DNA of 64,000 nt. Source: Triglochin maritima. Lineage: Eukaryota > Streptophyta > Magnoliopsida > Alismatales > Juncaginaceae. Shown here one piece after another: positions 21,704 to 49,394 of this stretch (its first letter is position 1; each line of letters begins with the position of its first letter). The stretch is taken from assembly GCA_963682175.1 (NCBI GenBank), contig OY821787.1:11014501-11078500 (forward strand), given 5' to 3'. The position numbers and the translations under genes were made by a program. The notes under the pieces are model-generated. The model saw only the letters and a list, made by a program, of their open reading frames with translations, ran no database searches and was not told the DNA's origin.

Positions 21704-23887
21704 TGTAGGATTTCGTGTCCCCATGTATGTATATATTTTTAAATTTTTAATACATCATACAAGATCATTTTCATATTTTCAGCAATTTTATGTACATCTA
21801 TTTGTGTTTTATTCTAATAACATGCAACCTACATTTATTAAAATAATCCACAAAGATAGAACCATACCTAAAGGTTCTCTAAAATCTTTTTGATGATCCG
21901 GAGTCGCGTTGCCCGCTGAATCGTCCACGGAATTTCCTCCGAGTATTCACCAAACTCTAAACAAAGTTAGAGAGAAAGGAGCTAGCCAATCGATCTCTAA
22001 CAAGGTTTAGAATCAAGCTAATTACCCCTCTTTAAGCTCCTGAGAATCTTATCTCTAAAACTTAAATTTACTAAGAGATTTTCGTGGTGATTAGGGAGAG
22101 ATTAATGAGAGAAAGAATTTTGCATTAATATTAAAAAAAGTAGGAATAGGTGCCCTTTTATAGGCTCCCAAAATATCCTTATCAAGGGCTATTATTTAGC
22201 CATGATCCCTGGTTTTTCTCTCCTAAAATTAATCTCTAAATTCCTCATAATCACCCACAAAAAATGTTTTAATTAAATCTGGAATTATTCCACCCATGAT
22301 TTAATTAATCTCTTAATAATTCAGGCAGAATCGTTCTTGTTCGGTAGACCGAGAATTATTGGGTCAACCGAACCATTCAGTTATAACACGTGTTCGGTGC
22401 ACCGTGAGCTAGACGGTCGACCGAATCCGTATGAGAAAAATTCCCCGGAAGAATTCAGACGAACCACGTCTTTTAATCGGTCTACCTTTGACCCACCAAA
22501 ATCGCTCCTGGGACATAGTCATCGGATGACCGGGTCACATTCGGTCTTCCGAAAATACTATTTCTCAGTTAATCGTTTCCAATCGGTTCACCGAACCCGA
22601 TTGTCCAGGCACTCTGGGCAATCTCGGTCAACCAATTGCGCTTACTCGTTCTCTATTCGGTTAACCGATCCGAAGATGCCCCGGTTGACCGAACCATGAA
22701 CGGTTCACCGTGTTTGACCCCGATTTTACCTTTGTCAAATTTTGGATTTATTTCCAACAAAACTTGATCTTTTGGGGGTTTTTAGCAATTCATATCATAT
22801 ATATATATATATATATCATCATCATATGTAATATTAAATTATTACACACCATAATATATACCTCATATGAATTTATTATGATTCTAATTATGTCAATTCT
22901 CATGACATATTGATTTTAATTAATTCACCACATGTGTCCTATTTTCACATGAAATCCGACACATCATATGAACTTAAAATCAACTTTTTGTTTCCCAGTT
23001 TTGTGGTGTGACCTATAGGAGGATCTAAGTCAAATTGGCAGTGATATTAAACACTTAATATCTCAAACTATAAGCGGTATCTAGCTACACATTATAGTTA
23101 CCCAATTAGCATAGATGTCTTTGTTCCACCCGAACCAAAACACGATCCATTTAGTGATGTAAGTGCACCACTTGTGTCAGTCCCTTGCCTCATGAGATTA
23201 AAAATATATACAAAGTAGAAATGTGTCACCTTTGTATTATATTCATTTCTTGATCTCTCTAAGCTAATTATAACTATGTGACTTAAATCAAGTCACATTG
23301 TGCACATTATAATTTTGCTTTATCAAGGGGCCCACTAATATCATCACTCAATTAAGAGGGGCAATGATGATCGTTTGACTAGCTATCTTTTCCAGCACAA
23401 GTCATGTTCAACCAACTATTGTCGTTATCACTACACTCATTGGTAGATTTTGACAATAATCAAATCAAACACTTCTTGAGTGAAAAGATATAAGTCTCAT
23501 ATCTTAGAATCCAAGACACAGTAAAAACATTAATGACACGAAACACATTTCCATAATGTTTTACTTGTTAGGTCTATTCAATATATAAAAGTAATCTTTT
23601 CCTCTTTCATATACTCGCGTCGTCAATTATTAGTAGAGCTACAACAATCGATGACCAACACGACAATCTTATCTCGGTAATTAATGTTCCATGTTAACTA
23701 CCATGATTGTGAATAACTTTTGATTTATGTAAACCATTATCTTTTAGAGCTCTACGGTTAAGGACCAAGCGTCTCTTCCTTAACACTTCCAAAAGACGAA
23801 TACTATAATCAAGGAACAAAATGTTTGTACATTCAATTCATAATAATTGACATATAAAAGTATAACTTTTAGAACACATTCCTTTCA
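21704..23887 (-). repeat. 5' LTR of outer copia element
   Basis: About 2.18 kb, homologous along its length to 2706-4877 with roughly 2 percent differences and an expanded AT microsatellite near 22797. A TATA-like box lies at 22153-22162 on the minus strand. The CGGTNNACCG array is at 22342-22710. Confidence 0.93.
22342..22710 (-). promoter_or_regulatory. 5' LTR copy of the CGGTNNACCG array
   Basis: Counterpart of 3344-3711 with the same pair layout. Some sites differ by single substitutions: CGGTTCACCG ends the array at 22701-22710, where the 3' LTR has TGGTTCACCG. Confidence 0.55.
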
Positions 23888-23929
23888 ATAACATCACTTT
23901 AATCATCCGACCAAATACAGAGTATTAAG

Positions 23930-26161
23930 ATTTATTTTCATCATGTATGCTTTATTTTGATCTCTTTTTCGGTTTTAACACAAAATGGATCAAACGAGCA
24001 GGTTGTTTTCAACAAACGAGCTGAACGAGCTCAGTCTCTTTCACCAAACGAGTTGGGTCGTTTTATTCATAGCATCCACATCCAAATACAAATTTTGATG
24101 ATTCCAAATCCCTTGGAAAGATAACTGAAAGGAGCACATATTAGTTTCTTATGACTTGCAAAATTCCGATGATACGAGGGTAAAAAATGTGTCAAGACAA
24201 AGTGTATTTGGAAACTGGACAATCTAAACATAATCAATAATTTGTGGATAATTTTCTCCTTCGATATTCGAATAATGTGATTCAAGACTCGTTACAAATG
24301 CGATTTTGAGACACACATTCATATTTAATATATTTCCAAATGATGAACCTACTAGACTCATAAAAAACGTGTAAGATTGCTGATTTGAGAGAACAACAAA
24401 CGAGCTGAGATGTTTTTTTCCACCAAACGAGTTGGGTCGTCTTTCACCCAAACGAGTTGGGACACACCAACGAGATGGCGGGACGTGCCAACAAGTTGGG
24501 TCGATTTCACCAAACGTGTTGGGACCGTTTTCACCAAACGAGCTAGGTCATTTTTTTCTCATATCCAGATATAGAATTTGATGATTCCACATCCATTGGA
24601 AAGATAGCTGAAAGGAGCACATAATAGTATCTCTGACGACTTGCCAAATTCCGATGGTACAATGGTGAAAAAGTGTGTCAAGACAATCCCGCTCGAGACA
24701 CCACTTGTTTTTTACTCATAATATCCACATCCGGATATAGAATTTGATGATTTCAGATATGTTGGAAAGATAAGTGAAATAATAATTTATTAGTTTCTCT
24801 TATGACTTGCTAAAATTCTGATTATACGAGAATGAAAAGGTGTCAAGACAGACCGTATTTGGAAACTGGACAATCGACACATCATCAAAAATTTATTCAT
24901 AACTCTCTCCTCCAATATTCAAATAAGTGATTGAAGACTCGTAACAAACAAGCTTTTGAAACTTAAAATTTTCATATTTAACATATTTCTATATTAGGAA
25001 TCTAATGTGCTCATAAATGGCATGGAAGATGCACAAGTCCCGTTCGGGACGCAATCATCCCGCGCGGGCTTGTTTTTTACTCATAACATCCACAACTAGA
25101 TATAGAATTTGACTATTTCAGATCCGTTGGAAAGATAATTAAAGGAGCACATATTAACTTCTCTTACGATTTGCCTAAATCCGATGATACGATGGTGAAA
25201 AATATTTGTCAAGACAGACCGTATTTGAAAACTGGACAATCGACACATCATCTATAATTTGTGCAAAACTCTCTCCTACGATATCAAAATAAGGCGATTC
25301 AAGAATTTTTACAAAGACGATTTCGAGACGCAAAACTTTCATATTTACATATTTCCAAATTAGAATCACAATTCTCTCATACATGGCGTGGGAGACGCAC
25401 CAGTCCTGCTCGGGACACACTCGTCCCGCAAGCGACACATCACTTGGTTTTTACTCATAACATCCACATCCATATATAGAATTTGATTATTCTAGATCCA
25501 TTGGAAAGATATTTGAAAGGAGCACATATTAGTTTCCCTTAGGACTTGCCAACTTTCGAGGATATGGGGGTGGAAAAGTGTGTCAAGAAAAATCGTATTT
25601 GAAAACTAGACAATCGACACATGATCAATAAATTGCGCATCACTCTTTCCTTTGATATTCAAATAAGACGATTCAAGACTCGTTACAAAGACGATTTTGA
25701 GATGAAAACATTCATATTTAACATATTTCGAAATTATGATCTTACAGGCTCATAAAGGGCGCGTAAGACTGTTAATCAGAGAGAATCGAAAACGAGCTGG
25801 GTCGTTTTTTTCTGCCAAGCAAAGTTGGGACGCATCACTTGTTTTTTACTCATAACATCCACACCTCAGTTACAGAATTTTATGACTCCAGATCCATTGT
25901 AAATATAACTAAAAGGAGCACATATTATTTTCTTACGACTTGCCAAATTCCGATAATATGAGGGTGAAAAGGTATGTCAAGACAAATCGTATCTGGAAAT
26001 TGGAAAATCGACACATGATCAGTAAATTGTGCATAACTCTCTCCTCTAATATTCAAATAAGGTGATTCAAGACTCGTTACAAAGAAAAATTTGAGGCGCA
26101 AAACATTTATATTTAATATATTTTCAAATTTTGAACCTACTGGGCTCGTAAAGGGCGTGCA
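23930..26161. repeat. Satellite-like tandem array, ~360-395 bp units (left block)
   Basis: The landmark TACTCATAACATCCACATCC recurs at about 24711, 25072, 25447 and 25843, giving periods of 361, 375 and 396 bp. More degenerate units start near 24063 and 24554. Each unit also carries GGAAAGATAACTGAAAGGAG-like and GACAATCGACACATGATC-like blocks. Some units add a short minisatellite based on CACCAAACGAGTTGGGTCG (24400-24550). No coding potential. The array resumes at 31249 after the LTR insertions. Confidence 0.85.
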
Positions 26162-27638
26162 TGTTGGATTTCGTGTCCCTATGTATGTGTATAATTTTAT
26201 ACATGCATACTAGATCGATTTCATATTTTCAATAATTTTATGTACATTTTTTGTGTTTATTCTAATATCATGCAAACCTACATATATTAAAATAAACAAA
26301 CAAGAGATGATCATACCTAAAGTTCTATAAAACTTTTTCGAAGATATGGAGTTCCGTTGCCCGCGATTCGCCTCCAAGTATTCACCAAACTCTAAACAAG
26401 ATTAGAGAGAAAGGAACTAGCCAATTCAATCTCTAAATCAAGCTAATAACCCATTTATGCTCCCTGAGAATTTAATCTCCAAAATCTTGAAATAATTAAG
26501 GATTTTTCGGATGGATTAATATGGTGGTTAGGGAGAGAGAAATTTTTGTATTAATTAAAACAAGGATGGAGAGAAGACCTATTTATAGGGTTTCCCAACA
26601 CATGCATCATGGGCTAACCACTAACCCATGATCTCTTATTTTTCTCTCCCTAAAATCAATCACAATTTGACACATAATCATCCACATCCGCATTTAACCA
26701 TAATTGTACTAATTCTAATACATGATTAATACTAATTCCTTATTAATTCGGGAAAAACCGTATTAACCGTTTTTCCCATTTACAAAATTTTGGATTTATA
26801 TCCAACGAAATTTGATCTTTGGGATTTTTCGCAAATTCATATATCATGTAATATTATCCTATGTAATGTTAAATTATTGAAGGGAATGTGTTCTAAAAGT
26901 TTTACTTTTAAATGTCAATTATTATAAATTGAATGAAAATCATTTTGTTCCTTGTTTATGTTATTCGTCTTTTAGAAGTGTTAAGGAAGAAACCTTAACC
27001 GTAGAGCTCTGATATTGGTTTACATAAAACAAAAGATATTCGCAATCATGGTAATTAACATGAGACATTAATTACCGAGTTAAGATTGTCGTGTTGGTCA
27101 TAGATCATTGTAGCTCTACAAGTGAGTGACAACACGGGTACACAAAAGAGGAAAATATTACTTTTGTATACTGAATAGACCTAATAAGTAAAACATTATA
27201 GAATCGTGTTTTCTATGTCATTAATGTTTTACTGTGTCTTTGGTCCTTTGATATGAGACTTATATCTGATCACTTAAGAATTGCTTAACTAGACTAGTAT
27301 CTTAAGCTATCGATGAGAGTAGTGTAATTGCATTGGTTGGTTAAGTATGACTTTTGTTGGAGAAGATAGTTAGTCAAAAGATTATCATTACCCCTCTTAA
27401 TTGAGTGATGATATTAGTGGGCCCATTGATAAAGCAAAGTTATAATGTGCACAATGTGATTTGAGTTAAGTCACATATTTATAACTAGCTTAAAGAGATC
27501 AAGAAATGAATACTGATACAAAGATGACACAATACTACTTTGTGTGTATTCTTAATATCATGAGGCAAGGGACGGACACAAGTGGTGCACTCCATCACTA
27601 AATGGATCGGGTTTTGGTTCGAGTGGAATTAAGACATC

Positions 27639-28835
27639 TGATGCATTGCATACATTGCATCATATGTCTTTCATTTAGATTAATTTTATATCAACAAATG
27701 TTACTAAGTAATGTGTTTAGTCTTATTTACAGAATACATGGACCTGAATGCAAATTACCCATATCCCGAGCATAAATGCGTGCAAGAGACTCATTCCTGT
27801 CAAAAAGACCAAGTTCAAGATTATCGGGATTCAAATGGAAGTTCATCCAAGCATAAAAGCATTCAAAGACCTAATTACAAAAAGGCCAATGACTTAAGCA
27901 CAAAAGTAGCCAGAGACTTAATTGCAAAAAGCCAAGGACCCGACTGCAAGGACCAAAATATTATTTTGGAGAAGTTCTAAAAAATCAATTTGGATCTCCA
28001 AATATACAAAGAATTAATTCGGAGCTCAAAAGAAAGGAAAATAATAATAATCCAGACACGCAAAGGACATTTAAATCATACCATAAACATGCAGGAAAAA
28101 TCCGGACCAAATCTGAGCTAAAAAGGTGGCGATTCCGCCGCACCTCATGTACAAATTGCGGCGATTCCGCCGCACAAAAGTGGATCCGTACGCTCAAATT
28201 TTTACTAGTTGCGTGTTGACGCGTGTACTTTCCTATTTCATACTTGGATCCCTTGTATCTGCTATAAATAGCTCCGAAACGATGTTGTGAAGGGTCTGAG
28301 TTTTTGGTCCTTCTTTTTAGTAATAAAATTCTGTTCTTTTATTTTGTGTTTTTAGTTTTCTTTTGTAGATTCTCTAGGACCCCTTCTCCTTTCTTCCATC
28401 CATGAGTTTCTAACTCTCTCCAAAGGGTGGAGGTGACAGATTTAGGGTGATGAGAAGAAGAATGATGTTATTATTTTAATTTCGTGTTAGTATATTTTGA
28501 TTACTTGAGTTTATGTTGAATCATTTATCATGTAATGTTTTATAACTAATGTGATTTATTATAAGTTTCAGAATTCTCTAATCAAAACCCGACATCTAAA
28601 CCTCCACCCACTGGACTCCCATCCATCTTTACTTTATTTTTAATTTGATTTTGTTGTTCTTGCTTTAGAAATTAATTAAAAAACCAAAAATCTCAAACCA
28701 AACTTTTTTCTCTCTCTTTCTTTCCTTAATCGAAAATCACACAAATAACAATATCTCTCCCTCCTTGTGTTCGACCCGTACTTGCCACGTCTTCATTGAC
28801 GTCGTGCACTTGCGGTATAAATTTAATTCTCATCA
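27639..28835. repeat. LTR C: 1.2-kb solo LTR inserted inside LTR B
   Basis: Starts TGATGCATTGC and ends TTCTCATCA, 1,197 bp, flanked by ACATC duplications (27634-27638 and 28836-28840). A TATA box TATAAATAG at 28263-28271 and a following T-rich, AATAAA-like region suggest plus-strand transcription. It contains duplicated GGCGATTCCGCCGCAC motifs (near 28127 and 28159). It is unrelated to the copia LTRs here. The end sequence (GTGTTCGACCC to CACTTGCGGT) resembles Ty3-type LTRs, a tentative call. A second copy begins at 63452. Confidence 0.88.
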
Positions 28836-29232
28836 ACATCTAACTAATTGGGAGCTATAATGTGTAGCTAGATACCGCTTATAGCTTGTGATATTAATCT
28901 CTTAATATCACTGCCAACTTAGTCTAGATCCTCCCATAGGTCACACCGTAAAAACCGGGAAACAAGAAGCTTGATTTTTGGTTCATATGATGTGTCAGGT
29001 TTCTTATAGAAAATATGACACATGTGGTGAACAAGTAAAATCAATTATGTTGTATATAACATAATTAGAATCATGATAAATTCATATGAGATGCATATAT
29101 TATGGGGTGCAATAATTTATTATTGCATAGGATAATATATTGCATAAGTTGTGAATTTGCTAAAACCCCCAAAAGTTCAAATTTTGTTGGAAATAAATCC
29201 AAAATTTGAAAAGGAAAAATCGGGTAAAAGTT

Positions 29233-29546
29233 CGGTAATCCATTATGGTTCGGTCGACCGAAAGATATGTGGATCGGTCAACCGAACGTGGAACGTATAG
29301 TCATAGTTGATTGACCGAACTTGACCAAAGTGCCTGGAATTCTGGATCGGTATTCCGAACCAGAAACGGTCGACCGAACAATGTCCAGTTCCGATATTTT
29401 CGGTTAACCGAATGGCGTTCGGTTATAGACAAGAATTCGTCCGATCGGCTAAAGAGAATTTTTCTCCTTAAGAATCGGTCATCCGTCTAATACTCGGTAA
29501 AACAATCGTGACATATTCGGTTAACCGAGTGTGACTCGGTAAACCG
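29233..29546 (+). promoter_or_regulatory. CGGTNNACCG array of LTR B
   Basis: Decamers or variants start at 29233/29251, 29348/29367, 29401/29420, 29476/29495 and 29518/29537, with spacings of 18, 19, 19, 19 and 19 bp. An unpaired site lies at 29275. The array ends about 180 bp upstream of the TATA box. LTR B has diverged from the outer element, so the retained spacing is partly independent evidence for constraint. Confidence 0.6.
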
Positions 29547-31248
29547 AACCGCGATCGATTTCTGCCTTTCATAATTAAGAGATTAATTTGATCAATGGTT
29601 GGATTAGCTCCAAACTTGGTTAAACGTTTTGTGGATGCATGTAATGCATTATGGAATTAGTTTGTGAGAGAAAATATCAAGAAAACATGGCTTAAGAATA
29701 GTCATGATTGTGATTAATATTGGAGCCTATAAATAGGTCCTTATTCTCCCTAATTAAGATATAAGTTTTGCTAATTCTTTTCTCTCCTAATTCACCACAA
29801 AAGGCCACGAAAATTCTCTTAAATTCTAAGTCTTTGGAAGGAGAAATCTCAGAGACTAAGGAAGGGGTTTGTAGGTAGATTCTAAGCTAGTTTGGAGATT
29901 GATTGGCTAGCTCATTTCTCTCCAACTTTGTTTAGGGTTTCGGTGAACACTCGGAGGCATCCGGTGCAACGAGAAGCGACGATCGTCTTCCTCAATGTCT
30001 CTGGAACATCAAGAAGTTTTAGAGAACTTCTAGGTATGAATTTCGGAGTCCCTTGTGTTTGTTTTAATAAGTTTTTGAAACTAGTTATTAAAACAAACTG
30101 ATGCATGCATGAAATAAATCGTAGAAAATTGTAATTGATCCTTATTATGCATAAAAATTCGAAAAATATATATCTACAATTAAACATGAAATCCAACAAT
30201 TATTACACCCAATAATATGTACATCTTATTTGAATTTATTCATCATTCTAATTATGTCAATTTTTGTGACATAATGATTATATTGATTCACCACATGTGT
30301 CCTTTTTCACATGAAACCCGACACATCATATGAACTCAAAAAGCAAGCTTATTGTTTTCTAGTTTTGTGGTGTGACCTATAAGAGGATCTAAGCTAAATT
30401 GACAACGATATTAAGCACTTAATATCTCAAACTATAAGCGGTATCTAGCTACACATTATAGTTACTCAATTAACATAGATGTCTTGTTCCACTCAAACTA
30501 AACACGATCCATTTAGTGATGTAAGTGCACAACTTGTGTCCGTCCCTTGCCTCATGATATTAAGAATATATACAAAGTAGAAATGTGTCACATTTGTATT
30601 ATATTCATTTTCTTGATCTCTTTAAGGTAATTATAATTATGTAACTTAACTCAAGTTACATTGTACACATTATAATTTGCTTTATCCAGGGGCCCACTAA
30701 TATCATCACTCAATTGAGAGGGGCAATGATAATCTTTTGACTAGCTATCTTTTCCAGCACAAGTCATGCTCAACCAACTATTGCCTTTATCACAATACTA
30801 ATTGATAACTTTTGACAATAATCAAATCAAGCACTTATTGAGTTAAAATGTATAAGTCTCGTATCAAAGAATCCAAGTCACAGTAAAACATTAATGACAT
30901 GAAACACAATTCCATAATGTTTTACTTGTTAGGTGTATTCAATATATAAAAGTAACTTTTCCTCTTTTATATACTCGTGTCGTCAATTATTCGTAGAACT
31001 ACAACAATCGATGACCAACACGACAATTTTATATCGGTAATTAATGTTCCATGTTTAATTACCATAATTGTGAATATTTTTTGATTTATATAAACCATTA
31101 TCCTTTAGAGCTCTACGGTTAAGGACCAAAAGCTTTGTTCCTTAACATTTCCAAAAGACGAATACAATAATCAAAGAACAAAATACTTGCACATTCAATT
31201 CATAACAATTGACATATAAAAGTAAAACTTTTAGAACACATTTCTTTT

Positions 31249-32700
31249 ATCTAGATCCGTTAGAAAGATAACCGAAAGGAGCACATATTAATTTCTTTTA
31301 CAACTTTGACAAATTCCGATGATGCGAAAGTGAAAACGTGTGTCAAGAAAGAGCATATTTGGAAACTGGATAATCGACACATGATCAATGATTTGTGCAT
31401 AAATCTCTCTTCTGATATCCAAATAAGGCAATTAAGACTCATTACAAAGAATATTTAGAGACACAAAACATTCATTTAAAATGTTTCCAAATTATGAACC
31501 TAATGGGCTCATAGAGGCGTGTAAGATTACTAATTTGAGAGAACAGAAAACGAGTTGGGTCGTTTTTCCACCAAACGAGCTAGGTCGGTTTTTCCACCAT
31601 ACGAATTGGGTCTTTTTCCCCCTCAAATGAGCTGGGACGCAGCAGTCCCGGGGGCGAGACGCCCCAACGAGCTGGCAGGACGCACCAAACGAGCTGCCTT
31701 ATTTTCACCAAACGAGTTGGTTTGTTTTCACCAAACAAGCTGACTTGTTTTCACCAAACGAGTTGGGTTGTTTGGTCGAAACGAGCTGGGTCGTTATAAC
31801 TTAATTAACAAACTGTCTCGTTTTAACAAAAAAAATCTTTCTAAGACATGAAATACTTTTTTCTACATGAAACAACTTAATTAATAACATTTACAATTAC
31901 AGATGGTTGGTTTTGAGTGTTAGAACAATAATATGTGTACAATTTAATTTCTTAAGTAAACTTCTTATGTTCAATTTCTGAATTATTTGAGTCGGGTCGT
32001 TTTATTCATAACATCAACATCCAAATACGAAATTTGATGATTCGAGATCCGTTGGACCGTTGGAAAGATAACTAAAAAGAGCACATAAGATATTTGAAAG
32101 GAGCACATGTTAATTTTTCTTACAACTTGCCAAATTTTGATGATACGATTGTGAAAAATGTGTGTCAAGATACACCGTACTTGGGAACTAGACAATCGAC
32201 ACATCATCAATAATTTGTGTAAAACTCTCTCATTTGATATTGAAATAAGGATATTCAAAACTTTCTAGGAAGACAATTTCGATACGCAAACATTCATATT
32301 TAACATATTTCCAAATTTGGAACTTAATTGTGTCATAAATGGCGTCGAAGACGCACTCGTCCCGTGCAGGACACACTACTTGTTTTTTACTCATAATATC
32401 TACATTCAGATATAGAATTTGATGATTTCAAATCCGTTGGAAAAAAATAATTGAAAGGAACACATATTAGTTTCTCTTGTGACTTGCCAAATTTCGATGA
32501 TACGAGGGTAAAAAAACGTGTGTCAAGACATATCGTATTGAAAATTAGACAATCGACACATGATCAATAATTTGTGCATGTCTCATCTGATATCCAAATA
32601 AGACGATTCAAGACTTCTTACAAATACAATTTCGAGACGTAAAACATTCATATTTAATATATTTCCAAATTATAAACTACTGGGCTCTTAAATGGTCATT
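31249..32700. repeat. Satellite-like tandem array (right block)
   Basis: Continues the array of 23930-26161: landmark copies near 31997 and 32390 (393 bp apart), with CACCAAACGAGCTGGGTCG-type minisatellite units at 31550-31795. The short ORF across that minisatellite is an artefact of the repeat. Confidence 0.82.
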
Positions 32701-33198
32701 TAATATATTCTCCCTATTTTGTATCAATTTAAATACAAAAAGTTATATTAATTAAAATTACTAAAGTTTAAAAAAGTTCATTTGACTGCCGTGCATGAAA
32801 TTTGATTTTAACAAATTTGTATATCGGTGAAATTTCAAAACGTCACGAAAAGTTTAGAAATTCCAATACAATCAAAAGCAAATATGATAGTTGTGAACAT
32901 GACACGTTGAAATTTAATGTTTTAAAAAATTCCAGGTTGGAATGATTAACCGTTAACATACCTACCAAGAACTTGAGATGTTGTCCGCTATTGTATTTTC
33001 TAATACAATATGATTAACATAATAACATCAAAACAATACTCCAAAGTCCAACCTGCCAACAAAAAGAATCGTTAACAGGTAGAAATCATTTCATTTTTCA
33101 ATCCGGGTAAAATAAAAAATAAAAAAATCCCCCTACCCACTGCCACCATCCTCTTCTCCGACGACACCCACCCAACCCCAACCCCAACCCCAACCCCA
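32701..33198 (+). other. Upstream region and 5' leader of the PI4K gene
   Basis: AT-rich sequence to about 33110, then a pyrimidine-rich leader with five tandem CCAACC/CCCCAA units (33168-33200). No certain TATA box could be chosen. Confidence 0.45.
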
Positions 33199-33234
33199 AT
33201 GGCGGGCAACAAAATCAACCCGAATCCCCTCTAA
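33199..33234 (+). CDS. Upstream ORF in the PI4K beta leader (11 codons)
   Basis: ATG at 33199 opens an 11-codon frame (MAGNKINPNPL) that stops 39 nt before the main ATG. It lies right after the CCCCAA repeats. If transcribed, it could reduce or regulate translation of the kinase. Whether the mRNA begins upstream of it is not known from sequence. Confidence 0.4.
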   Translation: MAGNKINPNPL

Positions 33235-33273
33235 CCCCCCAATTCTTTCCGATCCCCCACCAAACCCTACCCA

Positions 33274-47945
<14,672 letters not shown>

Positions 47946-49390
47946 GTTGCCATCAGATTCCCTTAGACAACACATTTTCTTGTGGTGGAGCTAATTGGGC
48001 CATGTAAACTTTCTGCTTCTCTTCTGCATGAAGGTTTTAGCATGGTCTTACATGGTTCTCGCTCACACCTCTGCTAGTTCTAGCTTAAGAGGGAAACCGA
48101 CTGCTTTTGCCTTCTGAGAAAGAACTCTGGTTGCTTCACCATCATTCTGACTGGAGGTGTACAAGTGCCCTGCAGTTTCCGACTCTCCCTGAAATTCATA
48201 ACCCTTGTTGTGAATCTTACTACAGTTTTCAAACTGCATCCTGGCATGTGATCTTACTGTACAGAAGAGCTTTTTTCGATGGAGTTTGCCAGAGATATTA
48301 AGTGATTATTTAGATCATAAGTGCACATAGCTGATTGTTATACGCTTGTCTATTGACCAAAGTCGCCCAGCTTGTGGAAACCTCAGGTAATTGGTGATTT
48401 CAAAACGTTGGCAGCACTTGTACATCTTTCTCTTTTTGTTTGTCGGTATCTTTGGTTGAATGCATTGAGGCAACCTGTATTACGGGAGACCAACTACCAT
48501 CTCTTCAGCCTGGACCCGTCCTCATCCTGTCATAGCTGGGTCTCCATTTTTCTTTGTTCATGTTTGTTAGAGCGTCTTTTGGCAAGGTTGCTTACCGAAT
48601 TTCTGAGATTAATTCAGTTTGTGAGATGCTATTTAATATTGTACAAGTAAGTTCCATCTATTAGTTTCAAATAGTTGGGCTGTGATTTATATATCTGAAA
48701 TATATATGACGAAAAAGGTACTGTCAATGTTCGCAGCTGTAGAGCGCAGCGCAGGATGTGATTACGTAAGGCGTTTCAGAATCTTCTGAATTTATCAGCA
48801 GTTTGAGTTATGTTGTTTGTAAGTGCTTACATTTGTTTCATTCATGCTGGCACATCACAGATTGAATTCGCCTTAGGATGAAATTTTCTTTTGGTTTTGT
48901 CCATGGTGATGCAAGTATGAAGTGGCAAATTATTGGTTAAAATCCATTCGATGAATGGTCTGGTTTTTGTTAGAAGTCAATTCAAGATGAAATCAACGGT
49001 ATCATTTGCCATACGTACTCGATCGTTGTACAATGTACGTAATACAGGGGGTGCCATGATCTTAAGTCAATGAGGGTACAATTTACATGACATGAGAAAA
49101 TTTAAGGGTTCAAAAATATTATACTTAATTAGTAAAGTCCATAATTTAGGGGGTTAAAATCTAGTTGTATAGGTAATTATGTAAAATCCAAAATCGGGGG
49201 GGGGGGGGGGGGGTAAAATTCAGGTTGGTATACACTTTATAGGAAAAATCCAAAATCCAGACGGCCTGAGCCCCCTCGGACCATAGCTAGCACCGCTATA
49301 GACGTGATACTTGTAATGGATTGCCTAAAAACATATTGTTGGGGGAGAAAAAGGCCCACCAAGTACAAGTTTTGATATGAGACCATTGTT
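47946..49390 (+). other. PI4K 3' flank, no gene recognised
   Basis: Likely holds the 3' UTR, but no clear polyadenylation signal could be chosen. A G run of about 17 bases lies near 49197-49213. Open frames here are short and without domains. Confidence 0.4.
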
Positions 49391-49394
49391 TTCG

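Larger units (their letters stand above)
2706..23887 (-). mobile_element. Outer Tnt1-like Ty1/copia retrotransposon, decayed, carrying a nested Sirevirus
   Basis: The LTRs lie at 2706-4877 and 21704-23887, begin TG and end CA on the minus strand, and are flanked by the 5-bp duplication ATAAC (2701-2705 and 23888-23892). The primer-binding site TGGTATCAGAGC abuts the 5' LTR. The internal region encodes copia proteins in the order gag, protease, integrase, RT, RNase H, all broken by stops and frameshifts. A second element (5587-16719) is inserted between the RT and RNase H regions. The two LTRs differ at roughly 2 percent of positions by eye, so this is the older of the two insertions. The Tnt1-like placing rests on the protein style and is less certain than copia membership. 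Confidence 0.93.
26878..30198 (+). repeat. LTR B: solo LTR inserted inside LTR A
   Basis: Reads TGAAGGGAATG to ATCCAACA on the plus strand, opposite to the outer element, with target duplication ATTAT (26873-26877 and 30199-30203) inside LTR A. Without the nested LTR C it is about 2.1 kb, the same size as the outer copia LTRs and clearly related. TATAAATAG at 29728-29736 follows a CGGTNNACCG array. No internal region is present, indicating LTR-LTR recombination. Confidence 0.9.
26162..31248 (-). repeat. LTR A: solo LTR related to the outer copia family, split by LTR B
   Basis: 26162-26877 and 30204-31248 together form a ~1.76-kb LTR similar to the outer copia LTR in the same orientation (TGTTGGATTTCGTG at the left, TTTTAGAACACATTTC at the right). 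It lacks the ~370-bp CGGTNNACCG array present in its relatives. No internal region accompanies it, so it is a solo LTR. Its right end has no matching duplication and the satellite phase changes across it, so some flank was probably deleted. Confidence 0.82.

Noticed and set aside
27711..27980. 89-codon ORF inside LTR C
   Set aside because: Lies in an LTR. The second copy of the LTR near 63525 has changes that do not look constrained, and no domain is seen.
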